NCBI RefSeq assembly: GCF_031755915.1
Contig: NC_083390.1
Span: 22,097,501 to 22,161,500 of the forward strand
Length of the DNA: 64,000 nucleotides
DNA from: Ziziphus jujuba
Taxonomy: Eukaryota > Streptophyta > Magnoliopsida > Rosales > Rhamnaceae
Reading direction: 5' to 3'
Every line of letters starts with the position of its first letter. Position 1 is the first letter of the stretch. Positions 25,100-38,106 of the stretch are shown one piece after another. The position numbers were made by a program, and so were the translations under genes. The notes beneath the pieces are model-generated. The model made no database searches, was not told the DNA's origin, and was given only the letters and a program-made list of their open reading frames with translations.

Positions 25100-25597
25100 T
25101 TATAGAGGTATCTGCCTCTGCATTCTCATCTGTTCATAACACCTCTCGATGAACCTCTCAGCTTTTAAATCAATTGAATCGTCTTCATCCTCCCAACCCA
25201 ACGGCTCCAACAAAGCTCCCTGTTTTCTTATGTCATCTTCCATGGCAGGCAGAGCTTGCAGAGAGCAATCTCCAATATCTCCTCCTCCTCCTCCATCTCT
25301 CAAGCTACCCAAACATCTGCAATGAAATAACATCGAGTATACCTGTTGAAGACCATTATACTGAAGAACAGGCTTTCTTCTGTACTGAATCAGAGGACTA
25401 TTGGAAGGAGAAAATTGGTATTCTGTAAGAAACCCATAATTGTAATGCCTCATAAGCTTGAACTTCTTCAACTTACGAGATTTCTTAAACAAAATGAGTT
25501 TTGATATAATGGGTTTTCTCATTTTGTCAATGATAATGGAAACCTTGAGCAGATTTGACGAAACCTTCTGTAAAATGGGCAATCTCTTTCTGGCCAT
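25100..25597 (-). CDS. DUF761 family protein, function unknown
   Basis: Single-exon gene, 165 aa. The start chosen is the ATG at 25597 (MARKRLPILQKVSSNLL), because this basic opening is typical of the family; an upstream in-frame ATG at 25717 would add 40 poorly conserved residues. The N-terminal third is basic and hydrophobic (KMRKPIISKLILFKKSRKLK). A glycine run and an acidic stretch (WEDEDDSIDLKAE) follow, and the C-terminus ends in the DUF761 signature AERFIERCYEQMRMQRQ. DUF761 proteins are plant-specific; some were described as cotton-fibre-expressed, but the biochemical role is unknown. A Cys replaces the Phe I recall as usual in ERFYEQM. TTTATATAT at 25881-25889 gives TATATAAA on the gene strand and is a possible TATA box. 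Confidence 0.85.
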   Translation of the reverse strand: MARKRLPILQKVSSNLLKVSIIIDKMRKPIISKLILFKKSRKLKKFKLMRHYNYGFLTEYQFSPSNSPLIQYRRKPVLQYNGLQQVYSMLFHCRCLGSLRDGGGGGDIGDCSLQALPAMEDDIRKQGALLEPLGWEDEDDSIDLKAERFIERCYEQMRMQRQIPL

Positions 25598-25889
25598 TGT
25601 TGGGTGAACCTTGAAAAAGATTGAATACCCTCGTTTGGTTGAAAATGAAAGGCTAATAATTGTTGGAGCGAGCTTTGGAAGGGCTTCTCTGTTTGAGCCA
25701 TGAAATAGCAGTGGCATTTAAGAGTACAAAAAAGGTGAACATGAAATTTTGCAAATCAAAAAAAGTAGTGGTGGAGAGCCTAGCTGTAAAAAGATGGCGT
25801 GGTCGGTTGGATTTTGGACTTTTTTATAACAGGAATATGAAGACATAGCCGTTACAACCCCCAAGTGGGTTTCACTTCCCTTTATATAT

Positions 25890-28800
25890 TTGAGTTTGAA
25901 AATTGACCTTGCACTTTTAATTAACTTTTCAAGTCTTTTTTTTTTTTTAAAAAAAAAAAAATTCCAGGCAAAAGTTTTCTTTAAATGTAAGCCATGGCTC
26001 TTGGACTAGTTCATGCAGATATAGTTTTCACTGATTGAGAAAATTTAAATCATGGCTTGGAGAGAATAAAGGATATATTCTCCTAAACTTTTGACGGGTG
26101 GACTTTAATAAAGGGTAAATGGTAAAGGCTTAAAGGATGTACCTTTTAGTGATAAATCTTTTGTAAAATCCTCACTTTTTTTTTTTTTCTTTTTTGTCTA
26201 TTTTGCGTCATTTCATTGGTTAATTACTTTGTTAGATTTCACTTTACAATTTCACTTTACACTTTATTTTACATGATTCAGAAATGATGAGGATTGTTTT
26301 ACAAGTAAAGGGTTTATATTTTTTATTTGATTTTATTTGCAGGATATTCTAAGGTACGATGGAGCTATTAAGCTTTTATGATGGAAATGTTAATTGAAAC
26401 TAAAATACAAGTTGGAGCTATTTGGTTAATTTGCAGATGAAAATAAAGTAATAAATAAGGCTTTATTTTCTTTTATGTTCAAAAATAGATTCTTATGAGG
26501 GAAAAAAAAATATATTATATGTTAAAATGAAAGAGAACATTTATATTTTCTTTTATTTTACATCGTATTTTTATTTTCACCATAATATTTTTAACGCACG
26601 TAATAACAATTTAATAGTTCTTCCAAACTCAACATAACCTTTCTGAAAATAAAATAAAAAAAATCAACATAATCTTTGATTTTGATTTGTTCGCTTGGTC
26701 TCAACATAACATTCATATCTGAATTCTGAAAGCCTAACATCGAGATCACCAAATTACCATTTCAACCATGAGATGTGAACTGAAAACAAACTAATCAAAG
26801 GAAAAAATATATAACGTGCACCAACTGAACTAACCCATCGATAATTTTGGTCGACCTTTGTAGAACTGTAATTTATAACTTTATATATGTTTATATATAT
26901 ATATATATATATATGTAATTTTGTTCAAAATTGAGAGATAAATATAAAGATTGATGCAATTCATATATTCTATCTTCAACAACATTCAAGTACTTTTTTA
27001 AAAAAAAAGAAAGAAAGAAAGAAAAAGAAAATGATATCATATCCTGGCTTTAGTACATAAGTCAATTAGTTTGTACCTTATACATAGCACGTCATGGTAA
27101 TGCTTCCATTCTCATATTCTACGTAAAGGCAATATAAAAAATTATATTTAATTGCTGAGATGGTTTCCAATGTTAACTAGTATTAATACCTTGTTTTGTC
27201 TCAAAGCGTACATGTATACAATACCTTATACCTACCAAATCCCCAATGGAATTGGGGAGGTGGAGTTTCCTTTCTTCCTACACATTCTTAATTTGTCAGC
27301 CTGTTTCCAAATTATTTGCGGCCACATAAGATGCTTTCACTATTAATAGAAGGAATTTACTCTCTTCCTTGGTTTTATTTCTTGAATAACAAGGCAAATT
27401 TTAAACACAGATTTTGGTCAAATTAAATTGGAATTAAAATAGTATATTATAATATGTTTCTCTTATAAATATTGTGTCAAAAATTTCCACCATGAGTGTG
27501 TTGGGTGTACCATATTCCATCATTATATACTTATTGTGGTTGTTATTGTATAATCAGTCTTAATCTCCCATGATTAAATTTATGACCCAAATCCCAGAAC
27601 CACATGTTTCCTAATTGGGTTCATTGTAGATATTAAAATCACAATCATTAAATTTCAGTAAGATTCTTCAAGCCATATCGGTAGATATGTATCCAAATTC
27701 ACAGGGAAATTACACATATTTCTATACAAAATATATATTACAAAGTAATTTTAGTAATTTGTCTTCTTGTTTATATATTTTTTTTAAGGGTTTTGAAATG
27801 CAAAACTCGGACTCTTTTAATTAAGTTTGGTCTAATTAAAATATATTATTTTAAATTTTATCTAAAATTTGATTGTACCCAACTCAAAATAGTTCTGTAT
27901 CCCATATTCCAAACAAGCTAACCAACCCTAATATGATTAATTATCAACCCCATTCTATGAAACCAGAAGATTATTCAAAGTCCATTCATATTCTTCATAT
28001 TACAGGATAAATAGAGCTGACACTTGGCGAAGATTTCCTAAAGCCTTCGAGAATATTTATATGTCATAGCCTTTTAATCTTTCCTAAAATCCCTTTCAAA
28101 AGGACCAACAGATAGTTATCACTTGAGAGTAATCTTATAATCATGATCATCCAGCTAGCCTCTCTTATTTTTACAAAAGGATCAACGATCAGTATTGTTT
28201 GTCAATAATCTTTTGATTTGTAACTTTTTTTTTTTCCTAATCAATATAATAATGTGAGATTAAAAAGTGTGAAATTACAATATTTACTAAATTCAATAGC
28301 TACATTATTAAAACATTGTTCAAGGCGTAGACTAATTGAAAGAAAGTATTCAATTGCCAACATGATTAATTCGTTCAATACCTCGGAGGAGATTAATTTA
28401 TGAGATTATATAATTTGAAGTATCTTTTTAATGTTATGGTGATCAATAATTTTTTTATTTATTTAATTTTATAGCAATTAAATGATATTGAATTAAAATG
28501 ATACTGAATTAAGTACTAGAGAAATACTTAAAAATTTTCGCACAAATTAGGTACCCATTTGAAATACTTCAATTTTTTGGCCACAAATTAGGTACCCATT
28601 AAATTTTGTTTTGTGCTTTGATCCATTTTTCATAAATTCGGCTAAATATAAGCTTCAATCAATCATCTTGTATTTTTGCATTCTCAATTAACACACCAAC
28701 TCTTGAATATGACTAATTTTCAATTTTCTATTTACATTTCGGGTTTTTATATTTATTTAAGAGGGTCACTTCTCTTCAAACGTTAGTTGACTCGTAAAAT

Positions 28801-29733
28801 ATTTAATTTTTCAGCACTTTAATTTTATTTTATTTTAAATTTAATTTCTTCTTCTTTTTCTCTTTGAAATTACCATTTAAACACATTTTAAAAGGTACTA
28901 TGAAAATGTTTTGAAAATATGAATCTTGCCCGCATATTTTGAAGAAGAAAATAAGATTTTCTCAAAAAAAAAAAGAAAAAAAGAAAAAAAGATATTTAAT
29001 CATTTTAAAAAAGTTTTAAAAGATTGAAATATTAAAATATCTTGTCGACTTAAGAAGTTTGTGTAATTTTTTCCTTTTCTTTTTTATTTTAAAGGGTGAC
29101 AATGTAAAGTATTAGGTGTATAGAACGTCCCTATAGCATTGACCAAAATTAGGAAAATGTGACTATTTTTCTGGATAAACATAATAAAACAATATCATTC
29201 AAAAATGAAAAGTAAATAAATAAATAAAAAAGAATGCCACAAAAAAAAATTAAGATGATATTGAAGTTTTTTTACGGATGAAAAAGGGCTTTAAATTTTC
29301 TTTATATATATATATATTTATAAAGGGCTTTAAATCTACGGCAACAAAAAGAGATCAAACGATGAACACAAAATCCAACGGTAACAATGCCAATCATCAC
29401 TCAAAACGACGTATCACCCGGGAAAACCCAACCGTGCGCAAAAAGCACCAACCAGCGCATTTTAGCATCGACCGAAAAACCGAGTCCCTCTTATAGACCT
29501 GAACCTTAAACGTTTTTCTTTTTCTTATTTTTCCCTCACTCATATTAAAAAAAAAAAAAAAAGAAACTCTGTGCTCCGGCGATTTGCGGGAGAAGAAAGA
29601 AAAGGAACGAAAGTCGGAGAGATTTTCCCGAGAAAATTTAGAATCGTTCGAGAAAATAAATAGAGAAATTCAGAAACAGCTCTGATCTGAGAGCAGTCTA
29701 TTGCTCTCTTGCAGTTCTTCGACGGTGGCGTTA
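25890..29733. other. Intergenic interval between the DUF761 and DUF1639 genes
   Basis: No gene is supported. It holds a T-run followed by an A-run at about 25939-25961, the (AT)n tract at 26892-26914, (GAAA)n-like sequence near 27009-27025 and a short repeated phrase, CACAAATTAGGTACCCATT, near 28542-28598. The last about 450 bp are less A+T-rich and contain AAAACGACGT-type promoter sequence (about 29403-29412), probably the DUF1639 promoter and leader. Confidence 0.6.
26892..26914. repeat. (AT)n microsatellite
   Basis: AT run of about 11 units in intergenic DNA. Confidence 0.95.
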
Positions 29734-31033
29734 ATGGTGTGTGTCGGTGAGGAAGAAGGAGTGCCGAACTACATGGCGAAAGGTCCAGAAAGATCGAGGC
29801 CTCTACTACACAATTTCGATTTGCCGTGTTTGAAGTGGGGGACTCAGAGACAACTCAGGTGCATGAAAGTTAATTCGATCGGCGCCTTCGAAGGCGTCGC
29901 CGCCGACGACGATGATCATCAGCAATACATGGGTTTCAGAGTCGAGACCACTCCGATCAGTCGGCGGCGGGAATCGGAACCTGAGAGGCGGAGATTTCGG
30001 GTTCCGAAACCGAAAACTGCCGACAGCAACGACAGCGAGGAAGGGATCGAAGCCCTGAGGGAGAAGCTCATGTCGGATCTCAAAACGGCGGCGAATAAGT
30101 TGAAAGACGCGATTTTGAGGGACGAAGTGGTGGCTGAAGGAGGAGACGCTGATAATGACACCGAGGCGGTGGTGGAGGGGTCGCCGGCGCCGGCGACCAC
30201 GGCCGTCGATTTGAGGCCGTGGAATCTCAGGACGAGGAGGGTCGCGTGTAAGTCTTCGAACGGTGGAGGAGGTAAGGGGTTGAGAACTGAGGAGAGGAAG
30301 CCCAATAACAACTCGCCGTTGAGGAGTGACGGCGGCAACAATGGCGGCAAGTCGCCAAGGCCTGTGAGAGGGCTCCCTGAAAAGAAGGATAGACCGAAGT
30401 TTTCAGTGCCGCTTGCGAGGAAGGAGATCGAAGAGGATTTTATGGAGATGCTGGGCAACAGGCCGCCTCGGAGGCCAAAAAAGCGTCCAAGGATGGTTCA
30501 GAAGCAATTGGATGTAAGTCAATCGGAAAACCCCATCTTCCTTGTTTTACAGTTTCCGATTTGGTCTTTATCTTCTCTGAAATTTATTGTTTTGGTTAAT
30601 GTTTCTGTTTTTTGATTTTTATTCTTTTACAGTGTCTGTTTCCCGGTTTGTGGTTGACGGAGGTTACAGCTGATTCGTACAAGGTTCCAGAGTTCCCTGA
30701 AAATTGCAAGGTAAAATTTCCTGTTTATCGTTGATTAAGTTCTTCAATCTTTCTTTGATTAACATGAGAAACCCCATAAACTAGAAAAGGAAATAGAATT
30801 TCTTAACCCAGCCGACAACCACGAATTTAAGATTCAAAATTCAAATTTTTATTTTTTATTTTTTTCCAGTTTTTTTTTTTCTTGCAAACCAAACAGCTAT
30901 AATTGCTTATTGATTCTGATTTCTTTGACAAGTTGAGCTTATTTGCATTCTTTTTTTGTTTCCACTATTTATACGTTTCCTTTGGAAATCGTTTTATAAG
31001 CTTAGACTTTGGTAACTTTTTTTGCAGAGGTAG
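29734..31033 (+). CDS. DUF1639 family protein, 3 exons, function unknown
   Basis: Exons 29734-30513, 30633-30710 and a final 31028-31033 give 287 aa. The ATG at 29734 (MVCVGEEEG) is the first ATG of the frame. Residues about 18-40 carry the conserved opening ERSRPLLHNFDLPCLKWG. The middle is charged and low-complexity. The DUF1639 core follows at about 220-260 (FSVPLARKEIEEDFMEMLG, then a PPRRPKKRPR basic patch that could act as a nuclear signal). Exon 2 encodes CLFPGLWLTEV and DSYKVPEFPE. The last exon adds only AGG TAG, giving the C-terminus NCKR; this short terminal exon fits family C-termini as I remember them. If that intron were retained, the protein would instead end VKFPVYR. The family is plant-specific and its function is unknown. 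Confidence 0.87.
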
Positions 31034-34000
31034 CAAGGGTTGTGCGGTACAAATGGTGGGCTCTCAGGAAAGTTTCAAGTCTTGTTTATTTTTTCTGACT
31101 TCTGGTAACTTTATGGGGCTAATTTACCGGGAAATACCACATGTTTGTGACAATGGGCATTTCATACAAGTGTTGAATCCCTGGTGACTTGTGGTATAGG
31201 ATCAGTAGGTTTGGTAATCTAATTTTTTTTTTTGTTTATTCAATTGTAATTCGTTTTTTTTTTTTTTTTTTTTTTTCCTTTCTTGTCTTATTTTGAACAA
31301 TAATTCCTTGTTAAAAAAAGAATGGGTCATGTTAACGATGGAAGGGAATTTTTTATTATGAGCTTGCCGTTTGTGAATAAATCTCAAATCTATTTCTTTG
31401 GACTACAGATTGTACAGTTTATTAGTTATTCTTGTTCGAATACAAACAAAAAAGCTACCCGGCAAAACGCATTAATTGCTATTGGTCTCTTGGAGCGGCT
31501 CTAGAGGTTTGTAAATTGTTGATTTGGGGTGTTAGATGGTTTTTGTTTGGGCTAATAAGATTTTTGAGAAACTGGTTTTTGAACTGCCTTCTTACTTATT
31601 TGAAATCTACCAGCTGCACTTTCTTGTATTGGTCGTACCCAATAGTTACAGTAGGCTGCTTTTTTGAAACCTTATATGAAGTTGTTGATACTTTTTAATC
31701 TCTTAATGGTGTTTTAGATTGTATTTTTCTACTTCAAGACAATAATTAGTGAGTGTAATTTTGTTTTCAAGATGCATTGTAGTCCTTTAGGTTATCTATT
31801 CATTTGAAACCGCTTTTACTAAGCTTAAAAAAAATAAAAAAATAAAAAAGGAAAAAAGTTCAGTCTTATAGCTTTTGTTGAAGAGTCCTTTCAATAGCTT
31901 GAGATTTGTAAGCTATTTCCATCTATAATTGAAAAATTGCTCGTTTAAGATAGGGAGAAGGAAAAAATTATAGCAAATAAAAAAAAAAATAGTTAAGAAT
32001 TGTGTCAATGGTTGTAATTAATGTTTAATAAATTGGAATTTGTAACAATGGTTGAGGATTTGCTAGTTGTATAATTTGGGTTAAAAGTCTCCAGAATATA
32101 ATTCATAAAATGGCCAATTTTGTCCGAGAGTAGTAGTTTTTTTTTTTTTTTTTTAAATAATAATTTTCCAACTGTTTTTGGATAGTAAAGTATTGGCGAG
32201 TGTTTGACCCCATAAAAATACATAATATATAAGTTGGCAAGAGTCTATAGCGTGGGAATTTTGGCGACGAACCACGTCGGGTAATTTGACTCGGAGGTTG
32301 ACCAGGACTACGTGTGGCGTCGGTACTTGGGGCTAGGAGTCGGATTCATGTTAGTTGCCAAATAGGTTCTACGACTGGGTAGACCCAAGTCACCCAAACC
32401 CAACCCATATATAAACAAAAGGTGGGTCAGGCCCACTATTTTTTGTTTTGTGTTGAAATAGTCAGTACCACCCTTTAGATACGAACGGCCTCTCCCGTTC
32501 CTTGTCCTTTCCTTCTGAGGATTTCTCATTTTTGTCCCCACCTCATTTCCTGTTTATTAGGGAGTGGGGGAAGTATCACCATTTCCTATTCCCTTTCACG
32601 GTTTAATTTTTTTTTTTAAATTAAAATTTTTGAAACTTGTTAATACTTTCATAGCCTTTTTCAAACCCTATATATATAAATCATAAAAAATAAATAAATA
32701 ATAATTTTTATTATATGTATATATATATATATATGTATGTAAACGGAACAAAGATTATATTCTCCAGATTTACCCCAACCCTGATCGAGGGAAAAAAAAA
32801 ATTGCCCCATTCCTGTCCTGATGAAAATCTTTGTTAATTGGCACTTGTAGTTTGGATTAAATAGGATGGGTTAGCACAATGCATGAATAGGGCGATTTAC
32901 AGCAAATTGTCATCCCTACACAAAGCATTTGGATCATCACAAAAGACTCTTATATAATTGAATTTTGAAATCTAGCATTTTACATTTATTTTTTTGGTAA
33001 TAATCTAGCATTTTACATTAAACATAATAGTGGGAGAAATTTTTTATACTTAACGGATTATAATGTCTGGTAAGTGCTATGCTTCTTTATTTTCTTCTGC
33101 TTAGCTCAAACTTGTGGAAAAACGATAATACTGATAATTATAAAAAAAAAATCAATATATATATAATATGTCAAATTTAAATAGAAATAATATTTTAAGT
33201 TGAAAATAAATAGATTTGATCATTTAGAATTGTTGGATTATATGTTTACATTAAATCTGTCATAATAAATACATATATTAAAACAATTCTGAATAGTTAA
33301 GTTTATTTATTCTCAATTTAAAACATTTTTACCGAAACATCATTATACAACATGTTTAATTGTATTTGTTATGGTTATTTATTGGAAAATGGAATAACAA
33401 GAAGAGATTTTTAGTAATGAAAATTAGAGGGATGTGTGTAAAGTTCTTATTGCAATGCAAATGGAACCACTTTTTTTTTATTGTTCTACTAAATATAAAA
33501 AATATAATTATAGATTTATAGACTAAAAGCTAATCATAATTCATAAGAAACTATGTCTTGTAAATCTATAAAACTAAGTTAATAGAAACATTAAAAATAT
33601 ATGCGAGTATCTATGTTTTGTGTGGGTGACCGGTACTTCAACCAACTAAAGAAATAATTACTTTGAATATGTTAGTGTCCCAGACAAAACAAACATGTTA
33701 GAAAAACCCACTCAAATTAAATTATTAATTGTTGGTTTGCCTTTTATTCATGTTTTAACCAAGCTTATATTAAATAATGGGTTATGTTTAAGTATGTAAT
33801 ATTTAACACAATATGTTTAGGGGGCAATCATCGTTACTTAATCTTTGGCGTTCTACAAAACAGAAGAGAGTAAGCGTAGAACTAGACACCAATGTGGCGT
33901 TGGCCTAAAAAACTCCACCATTCAAGTCAGTCAATCAGTGATTTTAGTTTTAGAGAACTGTCCAGAATTAATTATTAGGTTTTGTACAAGAGAATGATTT

Positions 34001-35812
34001 ATCTCATTTGAGAGCATCTTATTGATCATATACACTTCCGAGATCCATAGTTTGGGATTTAACACGTGTAAAAGGGTTAGTCATCTACCAGCTAAGTTAG
34101 GTTGTTTGATCTTTTATTTGGAAATAATTACTTTTGAGCGTGTAAGCATTTCCCGAACACAGGGTGCACGACCCTACCGACATGGCATAATGAACACTCA
34201 TAGTTGCTCGTCCATGTGGGCGTCTTTCAACCGAGCAGCTCATATGAATTGCGAGGCTTAAACTTTGTATCCATGACTGTTACATTCAAGTCCACGAATA
34301 TTGGGCTTTTAATGGGGAATCATGAGGATAGGCCTCTAGTATACATGAACATAAGGAGGGGATGTAAAAACTAGAAAGTCTCGAGGATAGCTCTTTGCTA
34401 TTGTTTCTTTGACAATGAAATTAAGAATATATGTACATATAAAGAATTGAAGCATTCTTACTTGTAACGGAGGAGACAATAAGCTTTAATTTAGGAGCTC
34501 GTGAGCTTATATGTAAGAAAGGCACACTGGCGTTGCTTTGGTAGGTTCTATGTTTTTTTTGTCAAAGACTGATGCTGGAAATTGCAGATCCACTGTGTCT
34601 GTTGCTATAATTGAAAAAAAACACTTATTGCTGGGATTTAAGATATAAGGGAAGGAAAAAGTAAAAAGTGTTTTCCATTGTGCTTTGGCTGTTCTTCTAT
34701 TCTATCTCAAGTCTCAGTCATCTCACAGTTCAAGCTCTTTGACACACTGTTCAGCCCAGTCTGTAATATTATGACACAGTACACATGCCATGCATTATAG
34801 CCGATTTGGACAAACTTTTCTTTGCTTCTTTTTGACTTATTTTCAAACATGCTCAATTTAACCCCATCATATTGGGTTATTGCAGGACAAATTTGTCTTT
34901 TTCAAAAGAAAGAAAAAGAAGGTTATTTTTTATTTTATTTTATTTGTTCTTTAAGCAACGAGACAAGGAAAGAATAAAACTAGCCGTTTGGTTAAAAAAA
35001 ACTTCAGCTATGTCAGTAAAATTTTTTGTTACAGATAAGCATCATAATAAGGTTAGGGTAGAAATTAAGTCCAAAATGAAGTTTTATGAAGCAACCCATG
35101 AGAGCCCATCTATCTCAAGTTCATCTTCATTGATTTTAAAAAAAAAAAAAAAAAAAAAATTGTTCATTAAAAAACATTTAATGTTGTAATTATTTCCAAC
35201 AAATGATAGGTCATAGCTTGGCAATATTTTTTTGGTCTGCCCATTGACAATAGGAAATTAACAATATGGATACTCAAAGCTATTCAACAAAGTTTGACTA
35301 TGTCAAAATAGTTGGATTAATTTCAAGAAAACTAGGCCATGCTATGTTGTTGTGTAATATACACGACTTATCAGTAAACCAATGTTTAGATTAGCGAGCT
35401 AAAGATAGGGTGGACCCCTTATCATTGATCTTCTTTTTTCTAAATCCCAATCCTAATGCAGCAACTGTTTTGTCCTACTATTATAAAATAAAAACAAAAA
35501 GAACAAAGATTGAAGAAACCCCCTACCTCTATGATATTAAAGCATGAAATATATAAAACTTTCAATCAATCTTTTAAAGGATAGAAGAGTTGAGTCACAT
35601 TCATATTATTGGGGGGGAGAAAAGAAAAAAAAAAAAAGGGCAAACCAAAGAAAGAGAGAGTCATGAAAGAAGGAGTACCTTTTTATCTGTCTCCTATGGC
35701 AGCAACACATTGATATTTATGCACAATTACTGTCCCTATTCCCCTACTATTCCTACTTTGAAAATTTTCACCCTATTGAGATAGTAACCAAAGATACCAA
35801 ATACTAACCTTT

Positions 35813-35849
<37 letters not shown>

Positions 35850-36043
35850 AATACATTGGCTCTCATATTATATTTTTCAAATAAAAATTCTTTTTATAAT
35901 TTTACAGAAGAGTCTGAATCACATGCTAGTTCATGATACAAAATAATACAACAGCTGAATCCATCTGTACTTTGAAGATCCATCCAGTCAAAGAAAAAAT
36001 AAAAAGGAAAAAAATAAAAGGAAAAAGGAATAAAACTGACCCA
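31034..36043. other. Intergenic interval between the DUF1639 gene and the serine-rich gene
   Basis: The first few hundred bases are probably DUF1639 3' UTR. No further gene is supported. A less A+T-rich patch at about 32240-32560 holds ABRE- and W-box-like words (ACGTGTGGC, TTGACC) but no convincing gene beside it. There are poly(T) runs near 31254-31276 and 35815-35843 and an (AT)n run at 32718-32734. A 79-codon frame at 34022-34261 has no recognisable domain. Confidence 0.55.
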
Positions 36044-36853
36044 TTATTTCTTCTTCTTTTTAACCTTACCACTGCAAAACAGAGAACCAAAACCAAAAAA
36101 ACTGATGGTAACTTTGGAAATGTATGGAGGTGTGAGATTTATAACAGGACTGATTCTAACCCCGTTTCCATAAGATCCGTTTTTCCTCAGACACGGTTTC
36201 TGTGTTGAATAATTGTTTGGATAATAGTTACTTGAACAAGATGAAACCGATGATCTTCTGCTTGACACAGATTGTTGTCTCTGCAAATTTGGTTTCTGGG
36301 TTTCTTTCGGAATTGTTGTAGTTTGCTTTGAACTTGGTGCTGATCCAGTTGAATTGCTCCTTGAAAGGAAATGCAACGATTTTATCAAACTCTTACCTCT
36401 AGCAGTATCAAAATTCAGACTGCTACTTCTTCTAAACTGCCAGAAGGACTTACTTGCAGGCTTTTCATCTTCTTCTTCTTCAGCATCAAAACTGGCTGAT
36501 AAGAATTCCTTCAACCTCTTCTTCTCTGTATTGTTAATCTCAGTACTGGGATGGTGAACAGGAGGCTTAGGAGGCTCATTTTGGTGATGGGTGTTTTTAG
36601 AAGCAATGAAATTGCTTTTCTTGATTTGGGCAGGAAGAATCTTACCATTGGAGAAAAGCTCATCAGCTGAAGAAAGTTCTAGTGTGAGATTATTGACAAT
36701 GCAGAAGTTGAAATCAGAACTTGAATCCAAGAGAGAGGAATCCAATCTATGATCTTCTATTGGCACTGTGTTCCTCTGGTTTAGATCATGAGAAAATGAG
36801 ATTCTTGGACTGATTCCTGGGCTGGAAATCTCAGAGCAGACATCAATGGCCAT
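36044..36853 (-). CDS. Uncharacterised plant-specific serine-rich protein
   Basis: Single-exon gene, 269 aa. The start is the ATG at 36853 (MAIDVCSEISSPGISPRISF); upstream in-frame codons to 36943 look like leader. Visible segments: FDELF-type motif SSADELFSNGKILP at about residues 61-74; an acidic run EEEEDE at 125-130; KSFWQFRRSSSLN at about 135-147, rich in basic-Ser phosphosite-like sequence; LSRSNSTGS at about 163-171; serine-rich QSVSSRRSSVSSCSS near 194-208; and a C-terminus NLTPPYISKVTISFFGFGS, then a lysine tail. I know similar plant proteins only as uncharacterised or loosely grouped with MAKR/DUF1645 proteins through the DELFxxGK motif, so no function is assigned. A TATA-like ATATATATAA (gene strand) lies near 37138-37148. 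Confidence 0.8.
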   Translation of the reverse strand: MAIDVCSEISSPGISPRISFSHDLNQRNTVPIEDHRLDSSLLDSSSDFNFCIVNNLTLELSSADELFSNGKILPAQIKKSNFIASKNTHHQNEPPKPPVHHPSTEINNTEKKRLKEFLSASFDAEEEEDEKPASKSFWQFRRSSSLNFDTARGKSLIKSLHFLSRSNSTGSAPSSKQTTTIPKETQKPNLQRQQSVSSRRSSVSSCSSNYYPNNYSTQKPCLRKNGSYGNGVRISPVINLTPPYISKVTISFFGFGSLFCSGKVKKKKK

Positions 36854-38000
36854 GGAAAAATGGAAATTAACTTTGCTAGCTAAGCTAGCAATGTTTTTTT
36901 TCAAAACAGTAAAAGCAAAATCTGTTTTCTGAAAATACCCCAAGTCTTCAAATCTCCAACCCTTCTGGTTCTAATTCAAAGAAAGCCAAGAATGATGCTG
37001 CATGTTAACAGATTTGGAGTCAAAAAGAAAGGAAAAAAAAAAAAAAAAGTGATGAAGGAAGAATTTGAATCATACGGAGAATAAGAAGTCAGAAATGGCA
37101 GCTTTAGCCTTTTACATTTTTGTCTGAGGTTTTGAGCTTATATATATCTCATTGAATCCAGCATTGAAGGGATCTCAATTATGGAGATTAAAACAGAGGG
37201 ATAATTGAACCGTTTTTTATTGACACCAAGTTAAACATAAAAAAAGAAAGAAGAGGAAAAAAAAAAAAAAGGGAATGAAAGTGTTTGAATTTAAGCACCG
37301 AAAGGCTACCCAAAGGATACTCTTCTAGGGGGGTTTCCAATGAAACTTTTACTTTAATGGAAACCCAGACTGAAAGTGAGTGACTGTGAAGCTTTGCCCT
37401 CAATGATTTTATGGGATTTATGACATAAAGAAAACTATATTAACATACAATTAAAAAAAGTATTAGTTTATTCAGGATTTTTGCGGCACCAAGTTGATCA
37501 CAATCATGCATCACAAGTAAAGATTTTAACTCCTTTCTTTTTTTGTTTTTTTCTCCTTCTCTTTCTATGAACAGGAAATTGGTCAGGAATGGATCTAATT
37601 AACAATAAAATAAAGATTAGTATTTAGATAAAAATACCATCAGATCTAAAAGGGATTTTTTTTTTTTTTTTTTAACAGAGAAAAAATGGTTTCTAAGCTT
37701 TTACAGTCTAAACTAGAATTATTTTTAGAGTAAGGTGTATTGGTGTTGTTCTCTAACTGGTTGACAAGAAATTGATGATTGATAAGCCAAACAATTATGT
37801 GGCACGCTAGGTGGGGTCCCTTGAGGGATTGGAGACTTGCCCAAATTATGTTATTTTGCAATAGGGATATTATTGCTGTAATATAACCTTAGCTACAATT
37901 TAGACCTCGTTTTATTTTATTTTTTTACTTATGACTGCTTTTTAACTACCACAAGAAACAAGGAGCTTCTAAAGGTTGAAAATTGCCACTTCTCATTAGT

Positions 38001-38106
38001 CATCCTTCTTCAACCACAATAAGATAGTTTTTGAATAAATTAAACATAGAGTTCATCCTCCTTCAACCACAGTAATATAGTTTTTGAATAAATTAAACAT
38101 GGAGTT
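38001..38106. repeat. Tandem duplication, 53-bp unit
   Basis: Two copies (38001-38053 and 38054-38106) begin CATCCTTCTTCAACCACA and CATCCTCCTTCAACCACA. Both run through ATAGTTTTTGAATAAATTAA to GAGTT with only a few mismatches. Confidence 0.88.

Noticed and set aside
33862..33882. miR156-like sequence (ACAGAAGAGAGTAAGC)
   Set aside because: It resembles miR156 over about 15 bases, but the 3' end differs and no complementary star segment is found nearby to form a hairpin.
34022..34261. 79-codon frame with balanced composition
   Set aside because: No family was recognised, no splice partners are evident and there is no start context. It may be a transposon remnant but this is unsupported.
36990..37012. 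miR172-like tail (GATGCTGCAT)
   Set aside because: Only the last 10-12 bases match, with no foldback partner. It lies in the leader of the serine-rich gene.
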